From positions 18,106,501 through 18,170,500 of the forward strand of contig NC_088311.1 of the NCBI RefSeq assembly GCF_910592395.1: 64,000 nt of DNA, written 5' to 3'. Source of the stretch: Lineus longissimus. Taxonomy: Eukaryota; Nemertea; Pilidiophora; Heteronemertea; Lineidae. The first letter of the stretch is position 1; each line of letters starts with the position of its first letter. This document shows positions 34,101 to 49,100 of this stretch, piece by piece. The translations under genes were made by a program, and so were the position numbers. Below the pieces are notes generated by a model. The model searched no databases and was not told the DNA's origin. It saw only the letters and a program-made list of their open reading frames with translations.

Positions 34101-37100
34101 CGATACATGCGATACTTTGAGGTAGCCATTGGAAATGGCACTGTGCGAACGATGACAGAATTTGCCAACCACCACAACATACCTTTTGAGACGTTTCGCA
34201 GGTGGAACCGTCATGACCTGGAATTGAGGAGAAGCAGAACCGGGGCAAAGACCCGCGAAAGGTGAAGCAGAGGTTGATTGGTTACTGGCCTGAGGTCGAA
34301 GACCAACTAGAAATTTGGTTCCGGGATGTTCGGCGAAGACGTCTACCTGTTGTGATCCAGGATCCAGGAGAAGGCCGTGCAACTATTCCACACCTGGTGG
34401 GATGCCCTCCCAGGCCGGAGAGCGCCGACAACTCGCCACAGAAGCAAAACCACTAATGCATGATTTCCATGCATCCAACGGCTGGGTGGAACTTTTTATG
34501 AAGAGGAAGGACATCAGCCTGCGAAAAGTCACGAAGAACACTACCACCATTCCAGAAAATGCCGTTGTCCTGGTTCGAAACTTTCGCGATGAAATAACCA
34601 ACACCATCGAAATTGTTGGTATACGAATGCGCCTGTTCTTCAACATGGACCAAACTTTCCTCCTTTTTGACCTCCGCCTAATGTACACCCTCAATGAGAA
34701 AGGTGCCAAGGCTGTTGATGTACGAACCTCCAGGAAGAATGCAAAGCTTTGATGTTCTGTTACACTTTGCGTGGCGGCAAATGGCGATAAGATGCGAGCC
34801 CACATCACCTTTCCGAGAAGAGGATTTGTTCGCGCGCTTCGAGCTCTGGAAGAGGCCGAGTTGCCCGAAAACGTTGTGGTCACATCGTCCGCCACGGGAT
34901 GGGTCAGACAGGAGACGAGTCACTATTGGCTTGACGAAATCTTCATCCCATACGACCATGAGGCCCATGCTGAACATTTCATACTTTTGGTAGATCAGTT
35001 CAGAGTACATCGAACGGAGAACTTCAGGAATCGTCTCACTGCAGAAGGGGGCAGACTCAACTTTGTACCGGCCGGATGCACATCGTTGGCACAACCCCTG
35101 GATGTGGCTGTCATGAGATCCTTCAAATGTCACGCCAGACAAGCATGGAAGTCATGGAAGACCGAAAACACCAACGAAGCAGGCCAGTGTGATCCAATTG
35201 GACTCAGAGATGTTGTCAACATCGTCAGCCGTGCCTTGGAAGCGATCAGCCCAGAGGTCGTCGAGCATGGATTTGAGAAAGCGTTACGCCCACAGAACAT
35301 AGACGCAGGTCCACACCCAGTTCCAGATGACGACGATGACGACGAACAGGGGGTAGAATTCCTCAATCTGCCTGATGAGTTTGAGCCTGAGATATAGCAG
35401 GGCAGTAAGCAATCGGGTCAACAGAGAAAATCGACAACCGGACCAGAATAAAAATCCAAAATAATGCATAAAAAACAAAACAGAAATGAGAAATAAAAAA
35501 TAAAAACAATGAATAAAGGCAAAAAAAGATGAATAAAGATTGGATGAAAGCCAACCTGAATAAACCTGAATGCATGAAGCATCGCTGTCTTGAAGCGATG
35601 CTGGTAGAGCCCCCAAAAGGCCTGTGATGCCCACTCAAACGAGTTTTATGTGAGAAAGGGTTAACGTTGATCTATCAAACAGACCCAAACCGCAAAACCG
35701 CACTGAAACCGCAAACTCAGACCGCAAACCACAATAAACGCGAGCGCTTTGCATATCCTATGTGTCTCGTTAGGCCAATCTGTCATTCTGCTAGTAATAC
35801 ACCTACTTCATTCAACTTTCGACCAATGAGTGAAATGGTATTGTGCCCTGTGCTCGTGGTAGGCGCATGCATTAATCCTAATGAACCGGTCTTACATCGA
35901 TGAAAAGACGGTATTACCAAAAAAACGTCAGCTCCCCTGTTGGGCATTTTCTTCAAAGAATTTTCCTCAAATTCATTCCGTAACAAAATTGTCCGCAATG
36001 TATTAAACTATTTTAAGGCACCACCTTAGTCACAGAAGAAAAAAATGGGCAAGAAAAGATTAAGACATAGGCCGAGTCTGAACCAGTTGAAGAGAATGAT
36101 ATTTAAAAAAAATATTGTGTACCTTTTTTCAGGCACCTTTTTTTCCGGTACCTTTATTTCCAGTACTTTTATTTCCTGTACTTTTATTTCCTGTACCTTT
36201 ATTTCCGTACCTTTTTTTCCTGTACCTTTTTTACCGTATACCCACATACACACATAGATAATGATTTTGGGCAATTTAAGAAAATTAGCACACCGTTTAT
36301 CACATGATGACATGTAAAATAACCGGCTTGTTTAAGCAAGTGTCTTGGCCACGTATTGAACAAACTAGTAGAGACTATCATGATCTGTATAGATGAGATA
36401 ACAGCCTTTTTTCAAATAACCCTATATGATAGGAAAACTTATCCAATGATACAGTGTTCCGGGGAAAATCCGAGGTAATTGAAGGTTATTTGTCTGTATA
36501 AAACAATGCCTCCCGTCACATTACAAGAAGGAAGGACGATACTTTTTAAAACAATTATTTTACGACCGCTACATCGATGTAAAAGTTCGAAATGTCCTAG
36601 GGCAGAATGTCCTCGGAACAGAGGATTCTATCATGTGCTTTATTCTCTGAGGCATCGTCTCCACAGAACTACATGTATATACCATTATCTGAATATAGGA
36701 CCGGACACTTTTTCCAATTGAACACTTCCGACTGCTACGCCGGCCCTAAACGCAACCTAGTATAACATGATTCCCGGTTTACGTTTGTCGCTTGCGCCCA
36801 GGGTCTTAACCTCTCTATTAACATGACTGAGCCTAATATTTACTAAGTATAATATCGTTGTGTGTTGATGTTTTTTTCATTTCCGGTGTCTGTGAAATAC
36901 GTGTCAATTTTCGCACCCTTTTTTCACAGGTGTAATCTTTGCCAAAGCAAATGTCGTAAATCTAATTAGGTGGAACAATTAAGGTCAATAAAATCTCGTC
37001 CGATAAACGAACCTCGAGTACTTTGTCAGTGAACTATCATCTTGTAGACTGTTTTGATTTATTGTCTAGATTAATGTCTAGATCAATTCATATCTTCAGC

Positions 37101-40100
37101 CGTGGTCCGTCAGCGACCCAACTTGGCGAATTGACAGGTATCCGCCCAAAATCCAACACTCCCCGATCCTGTCGTGAGATACCTATATGTAGGCCTGAGG
37201 TACGCCTAATGCACACTACATGTACGTTATTGACATCCTCGAATACCAGAGTCAGTCGTTTGCTCCACCCCTTGGTCACGTTACTGACCCTGGAGTAACT
37301 GATGGATAATTTCGGGATGAGGCGGACAAATCCACTCTGCCCAATCAAAACGGCTCTTACATCTTTCCTTGAAAACAAACGCGCTCTCAGAGACAAGACC
37401 ACAATTGATTTTTTAAGCCTTTTAGCAGTTAAATTGTCAATGTTTGACCGCGACGCATCAAAGAACGCGTGGTGTTGTGAATCTGAAATTTAGATTATGT
37501 TATTCCGGACAGTCGGGCAAGTAAATGGTGAAAAATAAAATGGTGATTGACCACGGAAATTTTTTTTTAATCGACAAATTAGACAGACTTTGATATTTCC
37601 ACTCTTTTCAGCCAACTGGCAGAAAAAACTCAAAACACGCCCCCTATTACCCAATTAGCAAAATTCGAAATTAATTTTTTCATCAAATAATTTCTTTATA
37701 TCTGTAGACTTGCCACAACAAATATTTTTTCAATACCTCTCCAAATATGTACTTGAGAGTAAAAAACATGCACTCGTCTAATAGATAGGCCTGGACCCTC
37801 CAACCTATGAATATTCATTAGTGGTCTTGTCTCAATGAAGGTACATTTCAGGGGTTAACATTTTGAGATTTTTTTCAAACTAATGTACATGACATCCCAC
37901 AACTCTCCAACAAAGGAAAGTCATATCTGGACATTTTTGGAGAAATGAGAGACATTTCAAAGAGTGGTACAACTGTGCCAAAGCGACGAAAGAGGACAAA
38001 ATCGACAAAAAGTCATGATTTTGCACCCAACAGCACCAAATTCAAAGACCTGCCCTGGCCAGAATAAGCAAGCTATGGAGCTGAAACTTTAGGACGTGAT
38101 TTAGGAATATCTTTGCTGCTTAGGGCACAACTTTCAGAATCAAGGCCTAAGTAGTTTCAAAGAAATTACAAAATGAATGGCAACACAACAAGACTTGTAA
38201 AAATGAAACCGAACTTAGACCGGGGTTAGGTTGACTCTTATTTGGGTCAAATTAAGTTTTTTTCTCATTATTTTAGCTTGTTTTGACCTTAAATCATCAG
38301 CAATACAATATTCTAAATGAATTAGAGTGATTTGAGCACATTCAAATTTTTCACTATATTGACCCAAAATGTAGTGTAAATAGAGACAAGACCACAATTG
38401 ATTTTTTAAGCCTTTTAGCAGTTAAATTGTCAATGTTTGACCGCGACGCATCAAAGAACGCGTGGTGTTGTGAATCTGAAATTTAGATTATGTTATTCCG
38501 GACAGTCGGGCAAGTAAATGGTGAAAAATAAAATGGTGATTGACCACGGAAATTTTTTTTTAATCGACAAATTAGACAGACTTTGATATTTCCACTCTTT
38601 TCAGCCAACTGGCAGAAAAAACTCAAAACACGCCCCCTATTACCCAATTAGCAAAATTCGAAATTAATTTTTTCATCAAATAATTTCTTTATATCTGTAG
38701 ACTTGCCACAACAAATATTTTTTCAATACCTCTCCAAATATGTACTTGAGAGTAAAAAACATGCACTCGTCTAATAGATAGGCCTGGACCCTCCAACCTA
38801 TGAATATTCATTAGTGGTCTTGTCTCCTCAATCTCGAATGCATGGGCCGCGAACTTGTTGTTACACGATCTTTTAAGAAGCATCTATCTAACCCCCCTCC
38901 CGCAATCGCCGAAAAACGTCGATAAATACCACAAAACAACAAAATATATAGTCAGTGCCTATCAAAGCAAGGAATGGATTGAATATACCTTATTGAGTAA
39001 CGAGAAAGCAGTTTGTTTAATTATCATCGAACAGCGTTGGTGTTGTGGTATTAGAGAGCAGCCGGCGATCCCACTTCAAGCCTGAGTGTAGGTTTATTGA
39101 GGGCATAAACTCGGTCATCAGTGCCGAGTGTTGCACTGAAGTTCATGATGCATTATAGAACACCAAAACGTATTCATAGCCGAAGATCCTGCGTTGACAA
39201 AATTCTGTACGGACAACGCAAATAAAATCGTTTAGAATTAGGCCCCCGGCAGCGGCCAATCAGCTCCACCCGTGGGGCCTAATAGTATCTGGCTAATGAA
39301 GACCCCGGCGCTGTAATGTATTTATTATGTCATTATTGTGACGCCCGTGCGTAGACCGGTGCTTTTAGGACACGCAAAATATGTAGCTTTTCGGAGGATG
39401 GCGAGACTATCCCAGCGCAGCGTTCCCTTTTTCTAGGGATGTGCATCAAAACCTGACAAGTAACAATGCCTTTATGGTCAGAGCCAACGCCTGTTTGCAA
39501 GAGTGAGTCCAATGGCTAACGCACACGATTGGTCAATTGCCATCCCATGCACCCATTATAAACATTTAATTTCTTTGTGGTTTGAAGGAATTTTGAGATG
39601 GTTCTTAATGTTGTGTTGTATTCTTCTTTTCTTTTCTAGCTATTACCTGTGAACCCCCTGTCATATCAAACGGACATGTATCAGTCACCAAAGCAGCCGT
39701 GTATGGGTCAATTGTAACCTATCATTGTAACCAAGGCTTTGTTCTGGATGGGAAACGGAGCTCAAAGTGTAGTCAAAATGGAACTGACAATGTTTATGGG
39801 AAATGGACTAACCAGTCGCCTGTGTGTAAAGGTACAGTTCCTCCAGAGAGAAAGCTTTCCTCATTTCCTTTCTACATTTCCCCCATGTTTGGCTTTGACC
39901 ATTATCATCGATACAATCCAGTACTTTGATTCCTTTCCGAGCCATAAGTTGCGATACACCATTATTACTTAATGGACAAGTAATAGCGGGTGGTCGAAGT
40001 ACCCATGGCACGACAGTGAGCTTTAGATGCGACGAAGGCTTCATTCTCGTAGGAAAGACCAATTCTACGTGTATTCATGAAGATCCAAACAGCGCCAAGG

Positions 40101-43100
40101 GAAAGTGGTCAGAGCCAACGCCTGTTTGCAAGGGTAAGTCCAATGGCTACCGCACACGATTGGCCAATTGCCATCCCATGCACCCATAATAAACATTTAA
40201 TTTGTTTGTGGTTTGAAGGAATTTTGAGATGGTCCTTAATGTTGTGTTGTATTCTTCTTTTCTTTTCTAGTTATCACCTGTGAACCTCCTGTCATATCCA
40301 ACGGACATGTATCAGTCACCAAAGCAGCGGTGTACGGGTCAACTGTAATCTATCATTGTAACCAAGGCTTTGTTCTCGATGGGAAAGGAAGCTCCAAGTG
40401 TAGTCAAAATGGAACTGACAATGCGTATGGGAAATGGACTGACCAGACGCCTGTGTGTAAAGGTAAAGTTCCTCCAGAGAGAAAGCTTTCTGATTTCCAT
40501 TGTACATTTCCCCGATTTTTGGCTTTGATCGATATCATTATCGATACAATCCCGTACTTTGATTCTTTTTCCAGCCATCAGTTGCGACACACCATTATTA
40601 CTGAATGGACAAGTAATAGCGGGTGGTCAAAGTACCCATGGCACGACAGTGAGCTTTAGATGCGACGAAGGCTTCATTCTCGTAGGAAAGACAAATTCTA
40701 CGTGTGTTCATGATGATCCAAACAGCGCCAAGGGAAAGTGGTCAGAGCCAACGCCTGTTTGCAAGGGTAAGTCCAATGCCTACTGCACACGATTTGCCAA
40801 TTGCCATCCCATGCACCCATAATAAACATTGAATTTGTTTGTGGTTTGAAGGGATTTTGAGATGGTCCTTAATGTTGTGTTGTATTCTTCTTTTCTTTTC
40901 TAGTTATCACCTGTGAACCTCCTGTCATATCCAACGGACATGTATCAGTCACCAAAGAAGCGGTGTACGGGTCAACTGTAACCTATCATTGTAACCAAGG
41001 CTTTGTTCTGGATGGTAAAGGAAGCTCCAAGTGTAGTCAAAATGGAACTGACAATGTTTATGGGAAATGGACTGACCAGTCGCCTGTGTGTAAAGGTAAA
41101 GTTCCTCCAGAGAGAAAGCTTTCTCATTTCCTTTCTACATTTCCCCAATTTTTGGCTTTCATCATTATCATTATCGATGCAATCCCGTACTTTCATTCCT
41201 TTCCAAGCCATAAGTTGCGACACACCATTAATACTTAATGGACAAGTAATAGCGGGTGGTCAAATTACCCATGGCACGACAGTGAGCATTAGATGCGACG
41301 AAGGCTTCATTCTCGTAGGAAAGACAAATTCTACGTGTGTTCATGAAGATCCTAGCAGCGCCAAGGGAAAGTGGTCAGAGCCAACGCCTGTTTGCAAGGG
41401 TAAGTCCAATAGCTACTACACACGATTGGTCAATTTCCTTCCCATGCACCCATAATAAACATATAATTTATTTGTGGTTTGAAGGAATTTTGAGATGGTC
41501 CTTAATGTTGTGTTGTATTCTTCTTTTCTTTTCTAGCTATTACCTGTGAACCCCCTGTCATATCAAACGGACATGTATCAGTCACAGAAGCAGTCGTGTA
41601 TGGGTCAACTGTAACCTATCATTGTAACCAAGGCTTTGTTCTGGATGGGAAAGGAAGCTCCAAGTGTAGTCAAAATGGAACTGACAATATTTATGGAAAA
41701 TGGACTAACCAGTCACCTGTGTGTAAAGGTAAAGTTTCTCCCGATTGGAGCTTTCCTAATTTCCTTTCTACATTTCCCCCATGTTTGGCCTTGATCATTA
41801 TCATTATCGATACAATCCCGTACTTTGATTCTTTTTCCAGCCATTAGCTGCGACACACCATTGTTACTGAATGGACAAGTAATAGCGGGTGGTCAAAGTA
41901 CCCATGGCACGACAGTGAGCTTTAGATGCGACGAAGGCTTCATTCTCGTAGGAAAGACAAATTCTACGTGTGTTCATGAAGATCCAAACAGCGCCAAGGG
42001 AAAGTGGTCAGAGCCAACGCATGTTTGCAAGGGTAAGTCCAATGGCTACCGCACATAATTGGTCAATTTCCTTCCCATGCACCCATAATAAACATTTAAT
42101 TTGTTTGCGGTTTGAAGGAATTTCGATGGTCCTTAATATTGTGTTGTATTCTTCTTTTCTTTTCTAGCTATTACCTGTGAACCCCCTGTCATATCAAACG
42201 GATATGTATCAGTCACCAAAGCAGCCGTGTATGGGTCAACTGTAACCTATCATTGTAACCAAGGCTTTGTTCTCGATGGGAAAGGAAGCTCCAAGTGTAG
42301 TCAAAATGGAACTGACAATGTGTATGGGAAATGGACTGGCCAAACGCCTGTGTGTAAAGGTAAAGTTCCTCCAGAGAGAAAGCTTTCTCATTTCCTTTCT
42401 ACATTTCCCCCATTTCCGGCCATGATCATTATCATTATCGATACAATCCCGTACTTTGATTCTTTTTCCAGCCATCAGTTGCGACACACCATTATTATTT
42501 AATGGACAAGTAATAGCGGGTGGTCAAAGTACCCATGGCACGACAGTGAGCTTTAGATGCGACGAAGGCTTCATTCTCGTTGGAAAGACAAATTCTACGT
42601 GTGTTCATAAAGATCCAAACAGCGCCAAGGGAAAGTGGTCAGAGCTAACGCCTGTTTGCAAAGGTAAGTCGAAAGGCTACCGCACACGATTGGTCAATTG
42701 CCATCCCATGCACCCATAATAAACATTTAATTTCTTTGTGGTTTGAAGGAATTTTGAGATGGTCCTTAATGTTGTGTTGTATTCTTCTTTTCTCTTCTAG
42801 CTATTACCTGTGAACCCCCTGTCATATCAAACGGATATGTATCAGTCACCAAAGCAGCTGTGTATGGGTCAACTGTAACCTATCATTGTAACCAAGGCTT
42901 TGTTCTCGATGGGAAAGGGAGCTCCAAGTGTAGTGAAAATGGAACTGACAATGTTTATGGGAAATGGACTGACCAGACGCCTGTGTGTAAAGGTAAAGTT
43001 CCTCCAGAGAGAAAGCTTTCCTCATTTCCTTTCTACATTTCCCCCATGTTTGGCCTTGATCATTATCATTATCGATACAATCTCGTACTTTGATTGCTTT

Positions 43101-46100
43101 TCCAGCCATAAGTTGCAACACACAATTGTTACTGAATGGACAGGTAATAGCGGGTGATCAAAGTACCCATGGCACGACAGTGAGCTTTAGATGCGACGAA
43201 GGCTTCATTCTCGTAGGAAAGACAAATTCTACGTGTGTTCATGAAGATCCAAACAGCGCCAATGGAAAGTGGTCAGAGCCAACGCCTGTTTGCAAAGGTA
43301 AGTCCAATGGCTAACGAACACGATTGGTCAATTGCCATCCCATGCACCTATAATAAACATTTAATTTCTTTGTGGTTTGAAGGAATTTTGAGATGGTCCT
43401 TAATGTTGTGTTGTATTCTTCATTTCTATTCTAGCTATTACCTGTGAACCTCCTGTCATATCAAACGGATATGTATCAGTCACCAAAGCAGCCGTGTATG
43501 GGTCAACTGTAACCTATCATTGTAACCAAGGCTTTGTTCTCGATGGGAAAGGAAGCTCCAAGTGTAGTCAAAATGGAACTGACATTGTGTATGGGAAATG
43601 GACTGACCAAACGCCTGTGTGTAAAGGTAAAGTTCCTCCAGAGAGAAAGCTTTCTCATTTCCTTTCTACATTTCCCCCATTTTCGGCCATGATCATTTTC
43701 ATTATCGATACAATCCCGTACTTTGATTCTTTTTCCAGCCATCAGTTGCGACACACCATTATTACTGAATGGACAAGTAATAGCGGGTGGTCAAAGTACC
43801 CATGGCACGACAGTGAGCTTTAGATGCGACGAAGGCTTCATTCTCGTAGGAAAGACAAATTCTACGTGTGTTCATGAAGATCCAAACAGCGCCAAGGGAA
43901 AGTGGTCAGAGCCAACGCCTGTTTGCAAAGGTAAGTCGAAAGGCTACCGCACACGATTGGTCAATTGTCATCCCATGCACCTATAATAAACATTTAATTT
44001 GTTTGTGGTTTGAAGGAATTTTGAGATGGTCCTTAATGTTGTGTTGTATTCTTCTTTTCTCTTCTAGCTATTACCTGTGAACCCCCTGTCATATCAAACG
44101 GAAATGTATCAGTCAACAAAGCAGCCGTGTATGGGTCAACTGTAACCTATCATTGTAACCAAGGCTTTGTTCTGGATGGTAAAGGAAGCTCCAAGTGTAG
44201 TCAAAATGGAACTGACAATGTTTATGGGAAATGGACTGACCAGACGCCTGTGTGTAAAGGTAAAGTTCCTCCAGAGAGAAAGCTTTCCTCATTTCCTTTC
44301 TACATTTCCCCCATGTTTGGCCTTGATCATTATCATTATCGATACAATCTCGTACTTTGATTGCTTTTCCAGCCATACGTTGCAACACACAATTGTTACT
44401 GAATGGACAAGTAATAGCGGGTGGTCAAAGTACCCATGGCACGACAGTGAGCTTTAGATGCGACGAAGGCTTCATTCTCGTAGGAAAGACAAATTCTACG
44501 TGTGTTCATGAAGATCCAAACAGCGCCAAGGGAAAGTGGTCAGAGCCAACGCCTGTTTGCAAGGGTAAGTCCAATGGCTACCGCACACGATTGGTCAATT
44601 GCCATCCCATGCACCCATAATAAACATTTAATCTGTTTGTGGTTTGAAGGAATTTTGAGATGGTCCTTAATGTTGTGTTGTATTCTTATTTTCTCTTCTA
44701 GCTATTACCTGTGAACCCCCTGTCATATCAAACGGATATGTATCAGTCACCAAAGCAGCCGTGTATGGGTCAACTGTAACCTATCATTGTAACCAAGGCT
44801 TTGTTCTCGATGGGAAAGGGAGCTCCAAGTGTAGTCAAAATGGAACTGACAATGTTTATGGGAAATGGACTGACCAGACGCCTGTGTGTAAAGGTAAAGT
44901 TCCTCCAGAGAGAAAGCTTTCCTCATTTCCTTTCTACATTTCCCCCATGTTTGGCCTTGATCATTATCATTATCGATACAATCTCGTACTTTGATTGCTT
45001 TTCCAGCCATAAGTTGCAACACACAATTGTTACTGAATGGACAAGTAATAGCGGGTGATCAAAGTACCCATGGCACGACAGTGAGCTTTAGATGCGACGA
45101 AGGCTTCATTCTCGTAGGAAAGACAAATTCTACGTGTTTTCATGAAGATCCAAACAGCGCCAAGGGAAAGTGGTCAGAGCCAACGCCTGTTTGCAAAGGT
45201 AATTCCAATGGCTAACGAACACGATTGGTCAATTGCCATCCCATGCACCTATAATAAACATTTAAGTGTCAGTCCATGATACCACCATGCAGAGGGTGGC
45301 AAGGTGGGGGTCAACCGTTTTTAACGAGATTAGGTATGCAAGATCCTTCCACTAAGACATCATTACACAGCAATTGATGACTCTCAAAAATCACTAGCAA
45401 CCGAGTTAGGGGCAGGCCTAGTTAGGGGGCTTGTTTTAGCTTTTTTCCCCCTATTTTTTGTGTATTTTTGGGTCAATGTTGGGCACTCCTGCAGAGACTA
45501 AAAAAAATAGCTGGATTTTCCCCCTTTGCATGATGGAAGTATTTGATGAGATCTTCCATTCTGCAACAGGTCATTGAGTAACACTTCACACTTTGGTCGT
45601 GCTAGGCCTAGTAATTATGCATACCTAGGGGCAGTGCTTAGGAAGAGCTCTCTATCGACGCTCATATCTCCAACACTGCAGGTCTTTGAATGCTGTGGCT
45701 TGCACATGATAAAGGTAATGATAAAAACTTTCAAAATCAGAAATAAAATTTCCGGCCGCTTTTACTGTTTTCCCAGGATAAACCAAGGAAAAAGTGCTAT
45801 TTTCCACCAAAATGACACTCATTGGCTAGTGCTGCCACCTTGTGTACACTTGATGAATTATAAAATAAATGCATAATGAACACATAATTTATGCTTGGTG
45901 CTGGCCATGAGGATTAGTAGTTACTGTCAACCACCATGATCACCCCCCCCCCCCATGCCTAGGCCTACTAACCTATTTTAAGTAGGCCTACCGGTAAATA
46001 ACTCCACTTGCATTTTTCCCCCAAAAAAAGAACAAGCTCATCACTACAAATTTGCCCTTGATGAAAGCCCTTTGGGGAATTGGGCCCCATAGGTCCTGAA

Positions 46101-49100
46101 ATGCTGATTTGAATTTCAAATAACATTTCGGCCTTGGCCTACCTGATGGCAACGTAATTGAATAAGCTACATGTAGGCCTTCTTACAGTCCGAAAACCTA
46201 AAGAAACCCCCATGTTGGTGAGGATGCTAATGTTGACCCATTCATTAGCCTGTGTCATGCTGCCAGAGCATGTTGTAAGGGTTGGACCCCCCCCCCCCAC
46301 CATGGCTAAGGCACCTGAAGGGCATGTGATATGACCTACTAATACATCTTTATCAACCCATGCAGGGATCATCCTGTTACTAAGAACCTTGCAGAAGTGC
46401 TCATTTCACATACTAGTAACACCTTCCATTGCTAAGGAGCCAATTGACCAAAGGTGCAGTTCCTACTGTAATTACTGTTTGATGAGGACAACCCTGCAGT
46501 TGGCTGCACCGTCAGAGTACTGCTATTGGAAGTTTTTAGCTCCTTAGTTGGCGGTGAAATGTTCTCCTGGAGTTGCTCTAGCATTGGCTAAATTGTACAT
46601 ATACATGTACTGGAATGGAGAAGTTTTTCATGAACTGAGTTACGGTACTGTCCAGTCCCTTAGGAGAGATCACAACTTTCCACATGCTACACTTGTACCT
46701 GTCTGCAGAGGACAGTGCTGCCACCTAAGAAGCAGGGACACCTTTTTTTTTACAAATGGGTGATTTATTTACAAGCTAATATAATGATACATAGAAAAAA
46801 GGCTATTTTGCAGACAATAGCCAAACCACTACTAACCACTACTAGGGAGGGACCAATACTAGTAACACCTCATTTATGGTACTACATGTCAGGCCCAAGT
46901 GCAGGATAGTATCAGGAGAGAGTCCCACTTTCCAGTAGCAGGCTTGGTTGTTCAAAACTGACATTAGTGCTACTAAGTATACTGACATTAAAAATCTATC
47001 TTGGCATTTACAATTGTTTACTGAAAGCCAAAGTTCAAATTTATCCCAAGATATCGCTATAAAATCATTTTTTAACCAAGCCCCGCATTTTACCTGATGA
47101 ACCATCCGCTAGAAATACTAGAACATCAAATCTGGATGTACTTCATATTGCAGGTTATGTTAGTCAAGGGAGACAAAAACACAGCATGTAACAGTTTTAG
47201 GAAATTCACCATGTATTTTTTTTAGAAAAAGAGAGATGTATTGTAGAATGCGAACAATGCATTTGCAATCAATGGCGTGGAAAATCTCAGGTCAAGCCTG
47301 ATGAATGTATATCCAATAAAGTCGTACCCTTTCATTCTAAATCAAGAATTCTTGATGTGCAGCTGACAACTTTCACTGGGCTAATTCTGCCCAGTCATGA
47401 CTCAAAGACCAACATTTCAGAAAATCTGTCTCCACCCTCTTATCATTTCTCTCTCCCAGCTCAAGAGTGCCTGACCAGCAGTCCTTATGATACTGTTGCA
47501 ACAACATTACCCATCAAATTTGCCCTTCTGTCCCGTCTGCTGGGTTTTCTAAGGCGTCGGCTGGTTGAACAGAGGAAGAGGCAACAGCGGACTGAAAAAA
47601 GATATTGATGGAGAATCAGGTTTGGCTTAGAATCCCTCATTGCCAAGGAGATGGGAGCCAGAATGGCATCAAGGTTTTCAGCTTAGTCCCTCCTCTCTCA
47701 TCAGTGACCTTCTTACATGTAAGTCAGTCGCTGCAGGCAGAATTAACCAACATTCACTTTGGCTTGCCCCGAATCTTCTCCCCTTTTTTTTCATTCAACT
47801 CACCTCTGTATCCATGGGTGCTGGTTCTACTTCTGGTTCTACTTTTGCCACAGATACTCGATGTTTAGCCTCACATCCTTTACACAGAGCTGAAAAGGCA
47901 CCAGATTATGGGGGTAATGATAATATGATGTGCAATATAATAGTGTGAGGACATGATGATGATGATAGACTTGTTTTGATAATGCGACCGGCCATGCTGA
48001 TTTTGTACGGCAGTGAAGCATCACCTCCAGTGGCACTGGCAGGGAATCATAACTGGGACTTCCTGATCATCAAGCCAAGGCTCCAATCAACTTTCTAGGA
48101 AGAACACAAGTGAAGTGGTAAATCGTTATCACTCAGTTGGTTTTGCACCAAAGTTAGGTTTCATTACAGGCCTACTGCTTCTTTTCTACTTCAGTGATTT
48201 TGAGACTGATCCCTTACCTGAGCCAACTGGGACAAAAACTCCCCACTTGATGTATAATTCCCGAGACATCACTCGATGAACTGAACCACCATCTTTTCTG
48301 GGCTTCTGACTTGTTTTAGAGGGTTGATGAAGTGGGTGCTGGCATCTCCTTTGCTGTCCATGATAAACTCAACTTGTATCGGTGGTTCGGGCATATTGTG
48401 GTGTCCAGAACTGGAGAACTCATATCAAACACGCCAGCACGAAGTGCTATGAGCTCCCATTCACTTTTGACTTGACTGGCTTTCCTGGAGGACATCCAAC
48501 GCATCAAATGGGTGTGCACGTCCTTCTTACATTGTTTCAAGGGGATCACACTCTTGTCATTGGGGTATGAAGCGTCAGTACCACACTCGATATCCTTGGA
48601 TATGACAGCAAATCCACATTTCAACTGTGATTTTTCAGGTTCCATTTTCAATACGACAATCAAGATGTACAGACCGGGGGAGCTGGCTGTACGTACCCAT
48701 AAGTCTTTGCGGTAGTCTCGCGCGTACCGGATATAACCTATCAAGCTTTTCTCCTTCAGAGAAATACTGCGTTGCGCTCAACTGCCAATTATGCATTAGT
48801 CTGGTGGACACGAGGTTGGCCTTAAACTTGCTTGAAATCGAAAATTTGGACAACACACGTGTACTACAGCAAACGGCAGCATTCTGATATATAGAAACAT
48901 GTGGTCTGATTCTATTTTTACTTGTCATTTAGTGATCACGCGTCCAACCTCGTATGCAGGGTAATGTGGCTTTCTCATTGGTCGAACGTTAATTTTGTTC
49001 ACAGCCTTATAAGGCACTTGAGCGCAACGCAGTATTTCTCTGAAGGAGAAAAGCTTGATGGGTTATATCCGGTACGCGCGAGACTACCGCAAAGACTTAT

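Larger units (their letters stand above)
32737..36236 (+). mobile_element. pogo/Tigger-like DNA transposon with minisatellite inverted ends
   Basis: About 3500 bp between two TA dinucleotides (32735-32736, 36237-36238). Both ends are arrays of a 13-16 base unit like GGTACAGGAAATAAA in opposite orientation (left to about 32929, right from about 36080), continuing into the inverted pair ACAATATTTTTTTTAAATATCATT. It encloses a broken DDE transposase (34047-35397) and a hairpin at 33752-33880. It lies in intron 4 of gene B. Confidence 0.7.

Noticed and set aside
34383-34895. 170-codon minus-strand frame over the transposase
   Set aside because: Antisense shadow of the pogo-like transposase, whose catalytic motifs read on the plus strand.
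37390-38826. 444-bp direct repeats as LTRs of a retroelement
   Set aside because: They do not have TG/CA ends or flanking primer sites, and each has its own terminal inverted repeats; a diverged copy occurs singly at 30612.
48316-48744. 142-codon minus-strand frame in the TTAA element as a gene
   Set aside because: Part of it is one arm of the long inverted repeat and no motif is recognised; kept only as an unexplained frame.
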